DNA from: DASSKK01 sp035690495
GTDB lineage: Bacteria > Actinomycetota > Actinomycetes > Propionibacteriales > Nocardioidaceae
Assembly: GCA_035690495.1 (NCBI GenBank)
Contig: DASSKK010000034.1
Span: forward strand, 1-31,008
Length of the DNA stretch: 31,008 nt
Direction: 5' to 3'
Shown: positions 7,930 to 17,136 of the stretch, in pieces
Layout: each line of letters starts with the position of its first letter
Numbering within the stretch: the first letter of the stretch is position 1
Notes under the pieces: model-generated
What the model saw: the letters and a program-made list of their open reading frames with translations, nothing else
Databases searched by the model: none
What the model was told of the DNA's origin: nothing
Position numbers and translations under genes: made by a program

Positions 7930-9255
7930 GTGACCGAGTCCTCGCCGAGCGCGACTCCCGCGCCCCCGGGTCGTCCCCCGCCGCCCCGCGCTGGCGAAGC
8001 CCTCCCCGGTCATGCGCTGGTCGCGCACACCTTCCCCCTCGAAGACCCCGGGCCGTTGCTGAGGTTGCTGCCGGAACACGACATCACGGCGTGGGTGCAC
8101 CGCGGTGAGGGTCTGGTCGGCTGGGGGACCGCCGCGGTGATCCGCCCCCACGGAGCCGGGCGGTTCGCGCAGGCGCGTCGCTGGTGGGCCGAGCTGACCC
8201 GGTCCGCGGTGGTGCGTGACGAGGTGCGCCACCCGGGAACGGGCCTCGTCTGCTTCGGGTCGTTCGCGTTCGCCGACGACCCCGGCGGCAGCGTGCTGGT
8301 GGTCCCCGAGGTGGTGGTCGGACGGCGCGGCGACCTGTGCTGGGTCACCACGATCGGCCGGGCAAGCCTGCCGTCGCTGCCGCGTGTGGTGCCGGTCGAG
8401 CCGGGAGACGGCCCGTCGCCGGTGACGTTCTCCGACGGCGCGACCAGCGGCACCGAATGGGAGCGGATCGTGTCCGGGGCGGTGCGCCGGATCAACGACG
8501 GCATGCTGGAGAAGGTCGTGCTCGCCCGGGACCTGGTCGCGACCTGCGACGGGCCGGTCGACGTGCGCTGGCCGTTGCGGCGGCTCGCCGACAGCTACCC
8601 GATGTGCTGGACGTTCCACGTCGACGGGCTGTTCGGCGCCACCCCTGAGATGCTGGTACGCCGCGAGCGAGGGCTGGTGACCTCGCGGGTGCTGGCCGGC
8701 ACGATCCGGCGTACTGGAGACGACGCGCACGACCTCGCCCTGGCAGCCACCCTCGCCCGGTCCAGCAAGGACCTCGAGGAGCACGAGTACGCCGTGCGCT
8801 CGGTCGCCGAGGCGCTCGCTCCGCACTGCACGTCGATGAACGTGCCCGAGTCGCCGTTCGTCCTACACCTTCCGAACGTGATGCATCTGGCCACCGACGT
8901 CGCCGGCGTCGCGGAGAACAGCGACGCCCGCACGACCACGTCGCTGGACCTCGCCGAGGCGCTGCACCCGTCGGCGGCCGTCGGCGGCACCCCCACCGAG
9001 GCGGCGAAGGCGCTGATCGCCGAGATCGAGGGCATGGACCGCGGACGCTATGCCGGACCGGTCGGGTGGATGGACGCCGTCGGCGACGGCGAGTGGGGGA
9101 TCGCGCTGCGGTCCGGTCAGCTCGACCTCGACCGGCGGCACACGGTCCGGCTGTTCGCCGGCTGCGGCATCGTCGCCGACTCGGACCCGGCCGCCGAGCT
9201 CGCCGAGGCGCAGGCCAAGTTCGTGCCGGTCCGCGACGCCCTCACCTCGCCCTGA
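7930..9255 (+). CDS. menF: Isochorismate synthase (MenF)
   Basis: MenF converts chorismate to isochorismate, the entry step of classical menaquinone synthesis. The 441-residue product has the chorismate-binding enzyme fold in its C-terminal two thirds: LEKVVLARD with the predicted base K195, the SSKDLEEHEYAV segment, and the conserved LHPSAAVGGTPTEAA and FAGCGIVADSDP motifs. A siderophore or salicylate pathway enzyme could look similar, but with menG divergent next to it and menD-C-E-A in the same window the menaquinone role is favoured. The start was chosen from the leaderless -10 box eight bases upstream; an N-terminal Pro/Ala-rich stretch follows it. The 3' end overlaps the convergent response regulator by 14 bp. 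Confidence 0.93.
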   Translation: MTESSPSATPAPPGRPPPPRAGEALPGHALVAHTFPLEDPGPLLRLLPEHDITAWVHRGEGLVGWGTAAVIRPHGAGRFAQARRWWAELTRSAVVRDEVRHPGTGLVCFGSFAFADDPGGSVLVVPEVVVGRRGDLCWVTTIGRASLPSLPRVVPVEPGDGPSPVTFSDGATSGTEWERIVSGAVRRINDGMLEKVVLARDLVATCDGPVDVRWPLRRLADSYPMCWTFHVDGLFGATPEMLVRRERGLVTSRVLAGTIRRTGDDAHDLALAATLARSSKDLEEHEYAVRSVAEALAPHCTSMNVPESPFVLHLPNVMHLATDVAGVAENSDARTTTSLDLAEALHPSAAVGGTPTEAAKALIAEIEGMDRGRYAGPVGWMDAVGDGEWGIALRSGQLDLDRRHTVRLFAGCGIVADSDPAAELAEAQAKFVPVRDALTSP

Positions 9256-9928
9256 TCTCGCCTATCCGATAGACGTGCTCCGGGCGGCCGAGCGAGCGAT
9301 AGCGGAGCTGCAGCTCGGCGCGTCCGGTGTCGGCGAGGTAGCTCAGGTAGCGCTGTGCGGTGGCTCTGCTGATCTCCAGCTCGGCACCCAGCGCGGCGGC
9401 AGTGACCCCATCGGGGTGCCCCCGCATCGCCTCGGCGACCAGCCGGAGCGTCGGCTCGGCGATCTTCTTCGGCAGCCGATCCGGGCTCGCGGTCCGCAGC
9501 ATCTGGTAGGCGCGATCGATGTCGGACTGGGTTGGTTCCTCCAGCCGCGACAGGTGCCCATGCAGGTCGCGCACAGCCTCGAGCCGCGGGCGCAGGTCAG
9601 CCAGCCGGAACGGCTTCACGACGTACTGCGCGGCCCCGCCGGCCAGCGCGATCCGGACGCTCTCGATGTCGCGGGCGGCGGTGACCACGATCACCTGTGT
9701 CGAAGCGCCGCCGGCACCACGAGTCTCACCCAGCAGGTCGAGACCCGATCCGTCTGGCAGATACAGGTCGAGCAGCATGAGGTCGGGCTCCAGCCGGGCC
9801 AGTTCGGCGCGCGCTTCGGCAAGCGAGTTCGCCAGCCCGACCACCTCGAAGCCGTCCACCTGCGCGACGTACTGGGCGTGCACCTCGGCCACCCGGAAGT
9901 CGTCGTCGACGACGAGGGTCCGAATCAC
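9242..9928 (-). CDS. Response regulator of CitB/DcuR type
   Basis: A two-domain response regulator of 228 residues. The receiver domain has acidic D8-D10, the phospho-acceptor D54 in LLDLYLPDG, T83 and K105 (VVKPF). The C-terminal part, from about 150, has a helix-turn-helix (LGAELEISRATAQRYLSYL) as in the CitB/DcuR/DpiA family that answers to citrate or C4-dicarboxylate sensors. The GTG start overlaps the kinase stop as GTGA, so the two are translated together. The likely target is the divergent ABC-transporter/CoA operon; the three 9-bp repeats at 11701-11727 are a candidate binding site. Confidence 0.92.
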   Translation of the reverse strand: MIRTLVVDDDFRVAEVHAQYVAQVDGFEVVGLANSLAEARAELARLEPDLMLLDLYLPDGSGLDLLGETRGAGGASTQVIVVTAARDIESVRIALAGGAAQYVVKPFRLADLRPRLEAVRDLHGHLSRLEEPTQSDIDRAYQMLRTASPDRLPKKIAEPTLRLVAEAMRGHPDGVTAAALGAELEISRATAQRYLSYLADTGRAELQLRYRSLGRPEHVYRIGEIRAR

Positions 9929-11616
9929 CTCAGGACCTCGACCTGGACAGGTTCGGAGTCGATCACGCCCGGCAGCGACACGTGGAAGTGGCCGCCGGGA
10001 CCGCCGACCTGGATGGTGCCGCCACGCCGGGACACCGTCTGCGCAATCAGCGCCAGTCCGACGCCACGACGGGCACCAGCGGCTTGCGACTTGGTGCTGT
10101 ACCCGTCGGTGAAGATCGCCTCCCGGTGCTCGTCACGCACGCCTGGGCCGCTGTCGGTGACAGTGACCGCGAGCGTGCTCCCCCGGCTGCGCAGATCCAC
10201 GCTCACCCAGGGCTCACCGCACGTTTCGGCGGGCTGGCCCGCCCTGGTCGCGGCGTCGATGGCGTTGTCGATCAGGTTGCCCACCACGGTCACCGCGTCG
10301 ACCGGCCCGGTGACCCGGCCCGGAACCGAAGCGCGCGGGTCGAGCTGCAGCACCACACCGCGCTCCGAGGCGGCGCTCACCTTGGCGATCACCAGCGCAG
10401 CGAGCACCGGGTCGCGAACCTGGTCGGACACCCGTTCGGTCAGTGCGGCATGGGCGCCGGACACGCGCGTGAGGAACTCGCTGGCCTCCTCGTACCGCTC
10501 CAGCTCCAGGAGCCCGAGCAGCGTGTGCATCCGGTTCGTGAACTCGTGGGTCTGCGCGCGCAGGGTCGAGGTCAGGGAAGCCGCCGCGTCCAGCTGCCGG
10601 AGCAGCTCCTCGGGCTCGGTGCGGTCGCGCATCGTGACCACCGCGCCGTACTGCTTTTCGCGCCGGGCATCTGCGGGGCTCGCAAGCTCACTCCTCGACC
10701 CGGCGCCCACCTGTCGGTCGCGAAGCCGCACCGGCATCCGGTTGAGCACCAGCATGCGTTGGCCGCTGACCACGGTGGCATCCTCGGTCGCGACCGCGCC
10801 GGTGATCACCTCGCGCAACCGGCCGGGCGGCACCAGCTCCTCCACCGATGACCCCACGACGTCGCCGTGCAGGTCGAGCAGATCGCGTGCCTCGTCGTTC
10901 ATCAGCCGTACCCGGCCCGACTTGTCGAGTGCGACGACTCCCTCACGCACGCCGTGCAGCATCGCCTCACGCTCCTGCAGCAGGTCGGCGATCTCGTCGA
11001 GCTCGAGGCCGAAGGTGCGGCGCTTCATCCGGGCAGCCAGCGCCAGCGATGCGGCCGCGCCGATCAGCATTGCCAGGCCGAGGTAGAGCCCGAGTGTGGG
11101 CAGGAGCCCGGCGAGCTGCTGGCTGACCCGCGACTCCAACGTTCCCACCGAGACCTCGCCGATCACCTGCCCGTCGGCGCCGAAGACCGGGGACTTGCCG
11201 CGGGCCGACCGGCCCAGTGTCCCGGTCTGGATGCCGACCCAGTCGTGTCCGGCGAGCACCTGATGGAACGGCGTGCTCACGTGCTTGCCGATCTTCCACG
11301 GGTCCGGGTGCGAGTAGCGGATGCCGTGCCGATCGGCGATGACCACGTAAGTGACGTGCGTGCGCCTGCGCACCCGCTCGGCGAGGGTTTGGAGGTCTCT
11401 GTGCGGGTCGCCGCTGCGCAGATCGTGGCGTACGACGGGCAGGCCGGCCAGCGAGGTGGCCACCGACAGGGCGCGCTGCTCGAAGCTCTCGTCGAGCCGG
11501 TGCCGGATGAAGTACGCCGACAGCCCGAACGCGAAACCGCCGCACACGAGCAGCACCGCGAGCTGGGTCACCAGGATCTGCGTGGACAGCCGGCGCCAGC
11601 GGGGAAGAACCTTCAT
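9925..11616 (-). CDS. Sensor histidine kinase of CitA/DcuS family
   Basis: A membrane sensor kinase of 563 residues. Transmembrane segments are at about 14-36 and 172-195; between them is a periplasmic PAS/Cache-like sensor. Its segment R100-Y-S-H103-P-D-P matches the Arg/His carboxylate-binding region known from DcuS and CitA, which suggests a di- or tricarboxylate ligand. A cytoplasmic PAS follows (about 215-330), then the phospho-acceptor H357 in AQTHEFTNRMH, and an ATPase domain with GNLIDNAIDA, DSGPGV and GVGLALI. The ATG at 11614-11616 is right after GGAGGAGG, so I prefer it to longer starts. Divergent to the transporter operon it probably controls. Confidence 0.93.
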   Translation of the reverse strand: MKVLPRWRRLSTQILVTQLAVLLVCGGFAFGLSAYFIRHRLDESFEQRALSVATSLAGLPVVRHDLRSGDPHRDLQTLAERVRRRTHVTYVVIADRHGIRYSHPDPWKIGKHVSTPFHQVLAGHDWVGIQTGTLGRSARGKSPVFGADGQVIGEVSVGTLESRVSQQLAGLLPTLGLYLGLAMLIGAAASLALAARMKRRTFGLELDEIADLLQEREAMLHGVREGVVALDKSGRVRLMNDEARDLLDLHGDVVGSSVEELVPPGRLREVITGAVATEDATVVSGQRMLVLNRMPVRLRDRQVGAGSRSELASPADARREKQYGAVVTMRDRTEPEELLRQLDAAASLTSTLRAQTHEFTNRMHTLLGLLELERYEEASEFLTRVSGAHAALTERVSDQVRDPVLAALVIAKVSAASERGVVLQLDPRASVPGRVTGPVDAVTVVGNLIDNAIDAATRAGQPAETCGEPWVSVDLRSRGSTLAVTVTDSGPGVRDEHREAIFTDGYSTKSQAAGARRGVGLALIAQTVSRRGGTIQVGGPGGHFHVSLPGVIDSEPVQVEVLR

Positions 11617-11700
11617 CGACCTCCTCCTCCAGACGGTGTGCCGAGGGGTCACGATGCGGATGGGGGAAACCCTAGTACGCGGCCCGCCCGTGGCCGCCGG

Positions 11701-11727
11701 GCGCAGAAGGCGCAGAACGCGCAGTGT
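11701..11727. repeat. Three tandem 9-bp repeats, candidate activator site
   Basis: GCGCAGAAG, GCGCAGAAC and GCGCAGTGT follow each other without gap, in the 177-bp space between the divergent kinase and transporter operon. They lie about 67-93 bases upstream of the predicted transcript start at 11794, a usual place for activator binding. Candidate site of the neighbouring response regulator; no direct proof. Confidence 0.45.
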
Positions 11728-11755
11728 GCGACTTGGGCGATCAGTGCGCCGAACA

Positions 11756-11785
11756 TGGACGTCGCGGGAGCACGGTTCGTAGCGT
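11756..11785 (+). promoter_or_regulatory. Promoter of the ABC/CoA operon
   Basis: TGGACG (11756-11761) matches four of six bases of TTGACA; after 18 bases comes TAGCGT (11780-11785), a good TANNNT -10. The ATG at 11794 is eight bases further, so the mRNA would be nearly leaderless. Confidence 0.5.
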
Positions 11786-11793
11786 CCTCACCC

Positions 11794-12987
11794 ATGAGCA
11801 GCCACGCAAAGACCTCGTCAGGCGACCGCGGGATGGCGGCCGCGACACTCAGCCGCCGCAGCTTCCTGCGCGGCACAGCCACCGCCGGATCGCTCGGCGC
11901 GCTGGGCCTACTCGCCGCCTGCGGCAACGGCGGCGGGGGTACCCCCAAGATCGCCGCAAAGGCGACGAGCTTCCCGACGTACTACCCGAGCAGCTATCAG
12001 GACATCGTCGCAGCGGCCAAGAAGGAGAGCGGTCACCTGACCGTGTACTCCAACATGGACGTGGTGAACTGGAAGCCCATCATCGACGGCTTCAAGAAGC
12101 TGTACCCGTTCGTGGAGTCGGTCTCGACCAACAACCTGGACAGCTCCGAGGTGTTCGAGCGCTACTACAGCGAGTCCTCGGCGCACAAGTCACCGGCCAG
12201 CTTCCTGGTCTCCGGCGACCCGGGCAACTGGGTCCGCTTCGCCGAGGGCGGCCACGCGATGGACTACAAGTCCCCCGAGACCGGCAAGCTGCCGGACTTC
12301 GCCAACCCGAAGCCGGGGCTGTACACGTTCTCCGCCGATCCGATCCTGATGGCCTGGAACAAGTCCCTGCTCACGGGGAACCAGGTGCCGACCGGGATCG
12401 GCGATCTTGCCAAGTTGGTCCAGAAGGACCCGGGCACCTACAAGAACAAGATCACCACCTACGACGTACCGGCCACCAGCTTCGGGTTCGCGATCGACTA
12501 CACCTACACCAACGACCGGCCGGACGGCTGGAAGAATCTGCAGGTCCTGCTCCCCTTCACCCGTCCCGAGTCGTCGTCGGGCCCGATGGTGGAGAAGCTG
12601 CAGTCCGGGGAGTACGTCGCGGGGTACTTCCTGTCCTCGACGGTGGTGCTGCCGGCGGTCGAGCAGAGCAGCGCCGTGCTCGGCTGGAGCTACATCGACG
12701 ACGGCACGCCGATGTTCCTGCGCGGGATGGGAATCCCGAAGACCGCCCCGGACCCGGCAACCGCCAAGCTGATGCTGGACTACATCTTGTCCAAGCCCGG
12801 TCAGCAGCAGGTCTACAACGGAGGCTTCACGCCGTACCGGCCGGACGTCACGAGCGTGCCGCGCACCTACCAGAAGATCGTCAACAAGGTCGGGAAGGAC
12901 AACGTGCTGATCATCGGCTACGAGAACCCCTCCAAGTCGACGGTGGACACGTTCAACAAGCGCTGGAGCGGCTACCAGCGCGGCTGA
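11794..12987 (+). CDS. ABC transporter substrate-binding lipoprotein (Fe3+/tricarboxylate-like type)
   Basis: Exported binding protein of an ABC importer, 397 residues. The N-terminus has a twin-arginine signal (S20-R21-R22-S23-F24-L25) and a lipobox L40-A41-A42-C43, so it is predicted to be folded before export by Tat and anchored by lipid at Cys43. The mature part begins HLTVYSNMD and has the FDPILMAWNK-like region and PxTAKLMLDYILS segment of the periplasmic family that includes Fe3+ (FbpA/AfuA), spermidine and aminoethylphosphonate binders. The substrate cannot be read from the sequence. A start at 11833 would also keep the Tat motif, but 11794 fits the promoter. First gene of the operon with the permease, ATPase and CoA genes. 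Confidence 0.92.
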   Translation: MSSHAKTSSGDRGMAAATLSRRSFLRGTATAGSLGALGLLAACGNGGGGTPKIAAKATSFPTYYPSSYQDIVAAAKKESGHLTVYSNMDVVNWKPIIDGFKKLYPFVESVSTNNLDSSEVFERYYSESSAHKSPASFLVSGDPGNWVRFAEGGHAMDYKSPETGKLPDFANPKPGLYTFSADPILMAWNKSLLTGNQVPTGIGDLAKLVQKDPGTYKNKITTYDVPATSFGFAIDYTYTNDRPDGWKNLQVLLPFTRPESSSGPMVEKLQSGEYVAGYFLSSTVVLPAVEQSSAVLGWSYIDDGTPMFLRGMGIPKTAPDPATAKLMLDYILSKPGQQQVYNGGFTPYRPDVTSVPRTYQKIVNKVGKDNVLIIGYENPSKSTVDTFNKRWSGYQRG

Positions 12988-13041
12988 CCGCGCACGCAGC
13001 CATACCGACCGCGCCGTCCGACCCCACGCGAGGAGGACCTC

Positions 13042-14805
13042 GTGTCCAGCTCAACCGTGCTGACCCGCGATCCTGGCCCTGCCACCGGGGGCACCCCGAA
13101 GCCCCCGCGCTACCACCGCGTGTTCGGCGTCGGCCGCGAAGGGCTGATCCAGACCGGCATCTTCGTGGTCGTCGTCGTGCTCGTGCTCGCGCCGATCGTG
13201 CCGACGATCTACCAGTCCCTGCTGACCCGGCCGCTCTACGCCGCGCACAAGGCGACCACGCTGGACAACTACGTGCGACTGTTCACGCAGCACAACTTCG
13301 CCAAGGTCGTGCTGCACAGCCTGGAGTTCGCGGTGCTGACCACGGTGATCGCGGTCGTGATCGCGGTGGCCCTCGCCGTGCTGGTGGTGCGCACCCGGAT
13401 GCCGGGCAGCCGAGCGATCGGCGCGCTGCTGCTCTGGCCGCTGTACATCTCCCCGCTCGTCCTGGCATTCGGCTGGATCCTGATGTACGGACCGGCCGGC
13501 TTCGTCAGCGTCGCCGTGAAGTCGGTGATCGGCATCGTGCCGTGGAACCTGTACACGATCCCCGGCATGGCGGTGACCGAAGCGGTCGCGATGGTGCCGA
13601 TCGCCTACCTGTACTGCTCCGGCGCCTTGCGGCTGGCCGACCCGTCGCTGGAGGACGCGGCGCGCACCTGCGGTGCCGGACCGCTGCGCATCCTGCGGTC
13701 CGTCATACTCCCGCTGTTGCGGCCGCCGATGATCTACGGTGCACTGCTGATCTTCTCGACGTCCTTGGAGACGCTGTCGGTGCCGCTGCTCTACGGCCGG
13801 CCGGTGGGGATCGACCTGTTCGCCAGCTTCATCTACATCAACGGGTTGCAGCGTTCGCGCCCGGACTACGGCCTGCTGGCCTCCGCATCGGTGGTGACGC
13901 TCGCGTTCATGGCACTGCTGGTCATCCTGCAGGCCAGCCTGCTGCGCAACGCGCAACGGTTCGTGGCAGTGCGCGGCAAGGCGGCCCGGCCGCGCCGGCT
14001 CGATCTCGGGAAGCTGCGCTGGGTCGGCTTCGCGTTCGCGTGGCTCTACCTGATCTTCGGGCCGCTGCTGCCGATCCTCGGGCTGGTGATGCGCTCGATC
14101 ACCGCCGTATTCACCCCGTTGGTGTCACCGCTGCGGGTGATCACGTCCACCAACTACGCGACAGTGTTCTCCTACGCGAGCTTCCGTGACTCGATAGTGA
14201 ACAGCGTGATCATCGCGCTGATCGGCGCGGTGGTGACCAGCTTCGTGGCGGCCGTCGCAGTGGTGGTGGCGCGGCGCTCCGGCTTCCGGCTGCGGCGTCC
14301 GTTGGAGATCACCGCGCTCTCGCCGCAGGTGGTGCCCGGGCTGATCCTCGGCATCGGCTTCTTCTGGGCGTTCGCCTACGTCCCGGGGATCGGCGCCATC
14401 ACCGGCACGCTGGTCGCACTGATCATCGCCTTCGGCGTGCGGTCGCTGCCGTCGGCGTTCGGCGCCATGGCTCCGCTGGTCATGCAGGTCGGCCGGGAGC
14501 TGGACGACGCCGCCCGCTCGGTCGGGGCGGACTGGTGGCTCACGTTCAGCAGGATCCTGGTGCGGCTGATCACCCCGGCGTTCCTTGCGGCGTTCGTGCT
14601 GCTGTTCGTGCAGATGATCAAGGAGTTCACCCCGGCTGTGTTCCTGGCGAGTGCGGACACTCAGGTGATCGGCACCACGATGCTGCAGCTGTGGCTGAAC
14701 GGCGACACCGGGTCGGTGGCCGCCCTGGCCATCGTCCAGGTGGCGATCACCACCGTGTTCGTCGTGCTGGCCGGAGTCGTGTTGAAGGGAAGGACCGATG
14801 CCTGA
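13042..14805 (+). CDS. ABC transporter permease, double-length (FbpB/ThiP type)
   Basis: Membrane channel of the importer, 587 residues. It is two fused permease modules, each with about six hydrophobic segments and an EAA coupling loop: first SLEDAARTCGAGPLRIL in the middle, then ELDDAARSVGADWWLTF near the C-terminus. Such fused permeases occur with Fe3+, thiamine and related importers, where one chain replaces a dimer. The GTG start is five bases after AGGAGG (13031-13036). A hydrophilic tail of about 30 residues precedes the first membrane segment. Its 3' end overlaps the ATPase start by 8 bp, which suggests coupled translation. Confidence 0.94.
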   Translation: MSSSTVLTRDPGPATGGTPKPPRYHRVFGVGREGLIQTGIFVVVVVLVLAPIVPTIYQSLLTRPLYAAHKATTLDNYVRLFTQHNFAKVVLHSLEFAVLTTVIAVVIAVALAVLVVRTRMPGSRAIGALLLWPLYISPLVLAFGWILMYGPAGFVSVAVKSVIGIVPWNLYTIPGMAVTEAVAMVPIAYLYCSGALRLADPSLEDAARTCGAGPLRILRSVILPLLRPPMIYGALLIFSTSLETLSVPLLYGRPVGIDLFASFIYINGLQRSRPDYGLLASASVVTLAFMALLVILQASLLRNAQRFVAVRGKAARPRRLDLGKLRWVGFAFAWLYLIFGPLLPILGLVMRSITAVFTPLVSPLRVITSTNYATVFSYASFRDSIVNSVIIALIGAVVTSFVAAVAVVVARRSGFRLRRPLEITALSPQVVPGLILGIGFFWAFAYVPGIGAITGTLVALIIAFGVRSLPSAFGAMAPLVMQVGRELDDAARSVGADWWLTFSRILVRLITPAFLAAFVLLFVQMIKEFTPAVFLASADTQVIGTTMLQLWLNGDTGSVAALAIVQVAITTVFVVLAGVVLKGRTDA

Positions 14806-15949
14806 GCTGACGGTGCGCAACCTGGCCAAGAGCTTCAACGGCCAGCCCGCCTTGCGCGGGGTGTCCTTCACGGTCGCCGACGGGGAGTTCTTCACCCTGC
14901 TCGGCCCCAGCGGCTGCGGCAAGTCGACGACGCTGATGAGCGTCGCCGGCCTGGAACGGCCCGACGAAGGCACCGTCCGGGTCGGAGACACCACGTTCGT
15001 CGACACGGCGACTCGGCACTTCACGCCGCCCGAGGAACGCGAGCTCGGCGTGGTGTTCCAAAGCTATGCGCTGTGGCCGCACATGACCGTGGCGCAGAAC
15101 CTCGCGCTGCCGCTGAAGCTGCGCAAGGTCGGGTCGAAGGACCGCGAACGGATCATCGACGAGACGCTCACCCAGGTCGGGCTGGAGCAGCTGCGCGGAC
15201 GCTACCCGCACCAGCTGTCCGGTGGGCAGCAGCAGCGGGTGGCGCTGGCCCGGGCCCTCGTGTACTCCCCCCGGGTGCTTCTCCTGGACGAGCCGCTGTC
15301 CAACCTCGACGCAAAGCTGCGTGAACGGGCCCGCGCCTGGTTGAAGGACCTGCAGCGCCGGATAGGGATCACCACGGTCTACGTCACCCACGACCAGACC
15401 GAGGCGCTGTCGCTGTCCGACCGCATCGCCGTGATGCAAGAAGGGCGGATGCTGCAGATCGGCACCCCCGAGGAGATCTACGAGCAGCCGGCCTCGGCCG
15501 CCGTCGCCGACTTCGTCGGCCGGTGCAACAGCCTGGCGGGCACCGTCGTGGACGCAGATGCCGCCACCGTGCGGGTCGAGCTGGATGCCGGCGGGCACCA
15601 CCTGCAGGTGGCCACCGAGACGGCCGTCGGGCCGCGCGCGAGGGTACTGGTCGGCGTACGTTCGGAGCGGCTCGCGCTCGCCACCACGCCGCCACAGGAC
15701 GAGGAGGGAGGCGTCCTCCCGGCCAGCATCATCGTGCGCGCCTACACCGGAGCCCGCTATGAGTACGAGGTGGAGGTCGCCGGGAAGCGGCTCTTCGTCG
15801 AGTCCGACGAGATGATCGACGGTGAGCTGGTGTACGTCGTGGTGCCCCGGGCCGGCACGTTCGTGTTCGCGGATCAGGGCGGAGCGGACCGAGCCGAGGA
15901 CCTCGAGGGCGTGGATGCGGAGCCGCTGGCCGACCAGGGCAGCAAATGA
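14798..15949 (+). CDS. ABC transporter ATP-binding protein
   Basis: Energising subunit of the importer, 383 residues. Walker A GPSGCGKST is at 36-44, the signature LSGGQQQR near 141, and Walker B with VLLLDEPLSNLD just after, then the switch His in VTHDQTEAL. The C-terminal 130 residues form a TOBE-type domain as in the iron/polyamine/maltose ATPase group (CUT1/FbpC-like). All catalytic residues are present. Its ATG overlaps the permease 3' end, and its stop overlaps the CoA-transferase start as ATGA, tying the metabolic genes to the transporter. Confidence 0.95.
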   Translation: MPELTVRNLAKSFNGQPALRGVSFTVADGEFFTLLGPSGCGKSTTLMSVAGLERPDEGTVRVGDTTFVDTATRHFTPPEERELGVVFQSYALWPHMTVAQNLALPLKLRKVGSKDRERIIDETLTQVGLEQLRGRYPHQLSGGQQQRVALARALVYSPRVLLLDEPLSNLDAKLRERARAWLKDLQRRIGITTVYVTHDQTEALSLSDRIAVMQEGRMLQIGTPEEIYEQPASAAVADFVGRCNSLAGTVVDADAATVRVELDAGGHHLQVATETAVGPRARVLVGVRSERLALATTPPQDEEGGVLPASIIVRAYTGARYEYEVEVAGKRLFVESDEMIDGELVYVVVPRAGTFVFADQGGADRAEDLEGVDAEPLADQGSK

Positions 15950-17136
15950 CCGGAGACGCTCTGGGCGGAATCAGGGTGCTCGACCTGTCGCGCCTGGTGG
16001 CCGGCAACCAGCTGAGCATGCTGCTCGCCGACTTCGGCGCCGACGTCGTGAAGGTGGAGAGGCCCGGGGTCGGCGATCCTCTGCGGCACTGGACCCACGA
16101 GGGAGCCGAGCTGTGGTGGGCGGTCTACGGCCGCAACAAGCGGAGCGTCGCTCTCGACCTGTCCCGCGACGAAGGTCGCGACGTGCTGCTCGAGCTCGCC
16201 GCTCACAGCGACGTGTTCGTCGAGAGCTTCAAACCCGGCACGCTGGAGCGGCTCGGTCTGGCGCCTTCGCGGCTGCTGGCGGCCAACCCTCGGCTGGTGA
16301 TCGCGCGGATCTCTGGCTGGGGCCAGACCGGGACGCGGGCGAGGAGACCCGGGTTCGGGACGCTGGTCGAGGCGATGTCCGGGTTCGCGTCGATGAACGG
16401 GTTCGCCGACCGGGAGCCGGTGCTGCCGCCGCTGTCGATGGCCGACATGGTGGCGGGGACGTACGGCGCGTTCGCGGTGCTGGCAGCGCTGCGCGCGGTG
16501 GAGAGCGAGGACGCCGGTGGCCAGGTGATCGACCTGTCCTTGTTCGAGCCGCTGTTCGCCATCCTGGGACCGCACGCGGCCGAGTACGCCGTGACCGGCC
16601 GGGTGCCCGAGCGGACCGGCAGCAGGTCGCAGACCGCTGCGCCCCGCAACGTCTACCGGACCAAGGACGACGGCTGGCTGGCGATCTCCGGGTCGACACA
16701 GGTGATGGCCGAGCGGCTGTTGACCGCGATAGGGCGCCCCGACCTGCTTGAAGATCCGCGGTTCCGCGACAACGAGCACCGCCTGCGGCACGTCGTCGAG
16801 CTCGACGAGGCGGTCGGTGCGGCGGTCGGCGCCCGGACGTTGGCCGACAACATCGCCGCTTTCGACGCGGCAGGAGTGACGGCCGCTCCCGTGTGCGACA
16901 TCTCCCAACTGGTCGGCAGCGAGTTCTTCGAGACCCGGGGCGTCGTGGTCGAGGGTCCTGCGCCCGCACCGCTGGATCGCGTCCAGATGCACGCGGTGGT
17001 GCCCCGGCTGTCAGGTACGCCGGGATCGGTGCGGACGCGCGCCCCCGAGGTCGGCGAGCACACCGACGAGGTGCTGGAGCCGCTGGTCGGCGCCGACGCT
17101 CTCCGGCAGCTGCGCGAGGACGGGGTCGTCGCGTGA
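15946..17136 (+). CDS. Class III CoA-transferase (CaiB/BaiF family)
   Basis: Enzyme family that moves CoA from one acyl-CoA to a carboxylic acid through an aspartyl-CoA intermediate. At 396 residues it is of normal length. The N-terminal GIRVLDLSRLVAGN and ADFGADVVKVERPG segments are typical, and D167 in SMADMVAGTYGA is the expected catalytic aspartate. The substrate is unknown; formyl-, carnitine-, succinyl- and itaconyl/citramalyl-type members exist. The ATG overlaps the ATPase stop and the 3' end overlaps the lyase gene by 4 nt (GTGA), so the enzyme most likely activates the acid taken up by the adjacent importer for the lyase that follows. Confidence 0.93.
   Translation: MTGDALGGIRVLDLSRLVAGNQLSMLLADFGADVVKVERPGVGDPLRHWTHEGAELWWAVYGRNKRSVALDLSRDEGRDVLLELAAHSDVFVESFKPGTLERLGLAPSRLLAANPRLVIARISGWGQTGTRARRPGFGTLVEAMSGFASMNGFADREPVLPPLSMADMVAGTYGAFAVLAALRAVESEDAGGQVIDLSLFEPLFAILGPHAAEYAVTGRVPERTGSRSQTAAPRNVYRTKDDGWLAISGSTQVMAERLLTAIGRPDLLEDPRFRDNEHRLRHVVELDEAVGAAVGARTLADNIAAFDAAGVTAAPVCDISQLVGSEFFETRGVVVEGPAPAPLDRVQMHAVVPRLSGTPGSVRTRAPEVGEHTDEVLEPLVGADALRQLREDGVVA

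Noticed and set aside
11833..11835. ATG at 11833 as start of the binding lipoprotein
   Set aside because: It keeps the Tat signal, but the promoter -10 box is eight bases before 11794, and the arrangement matches other genes here.
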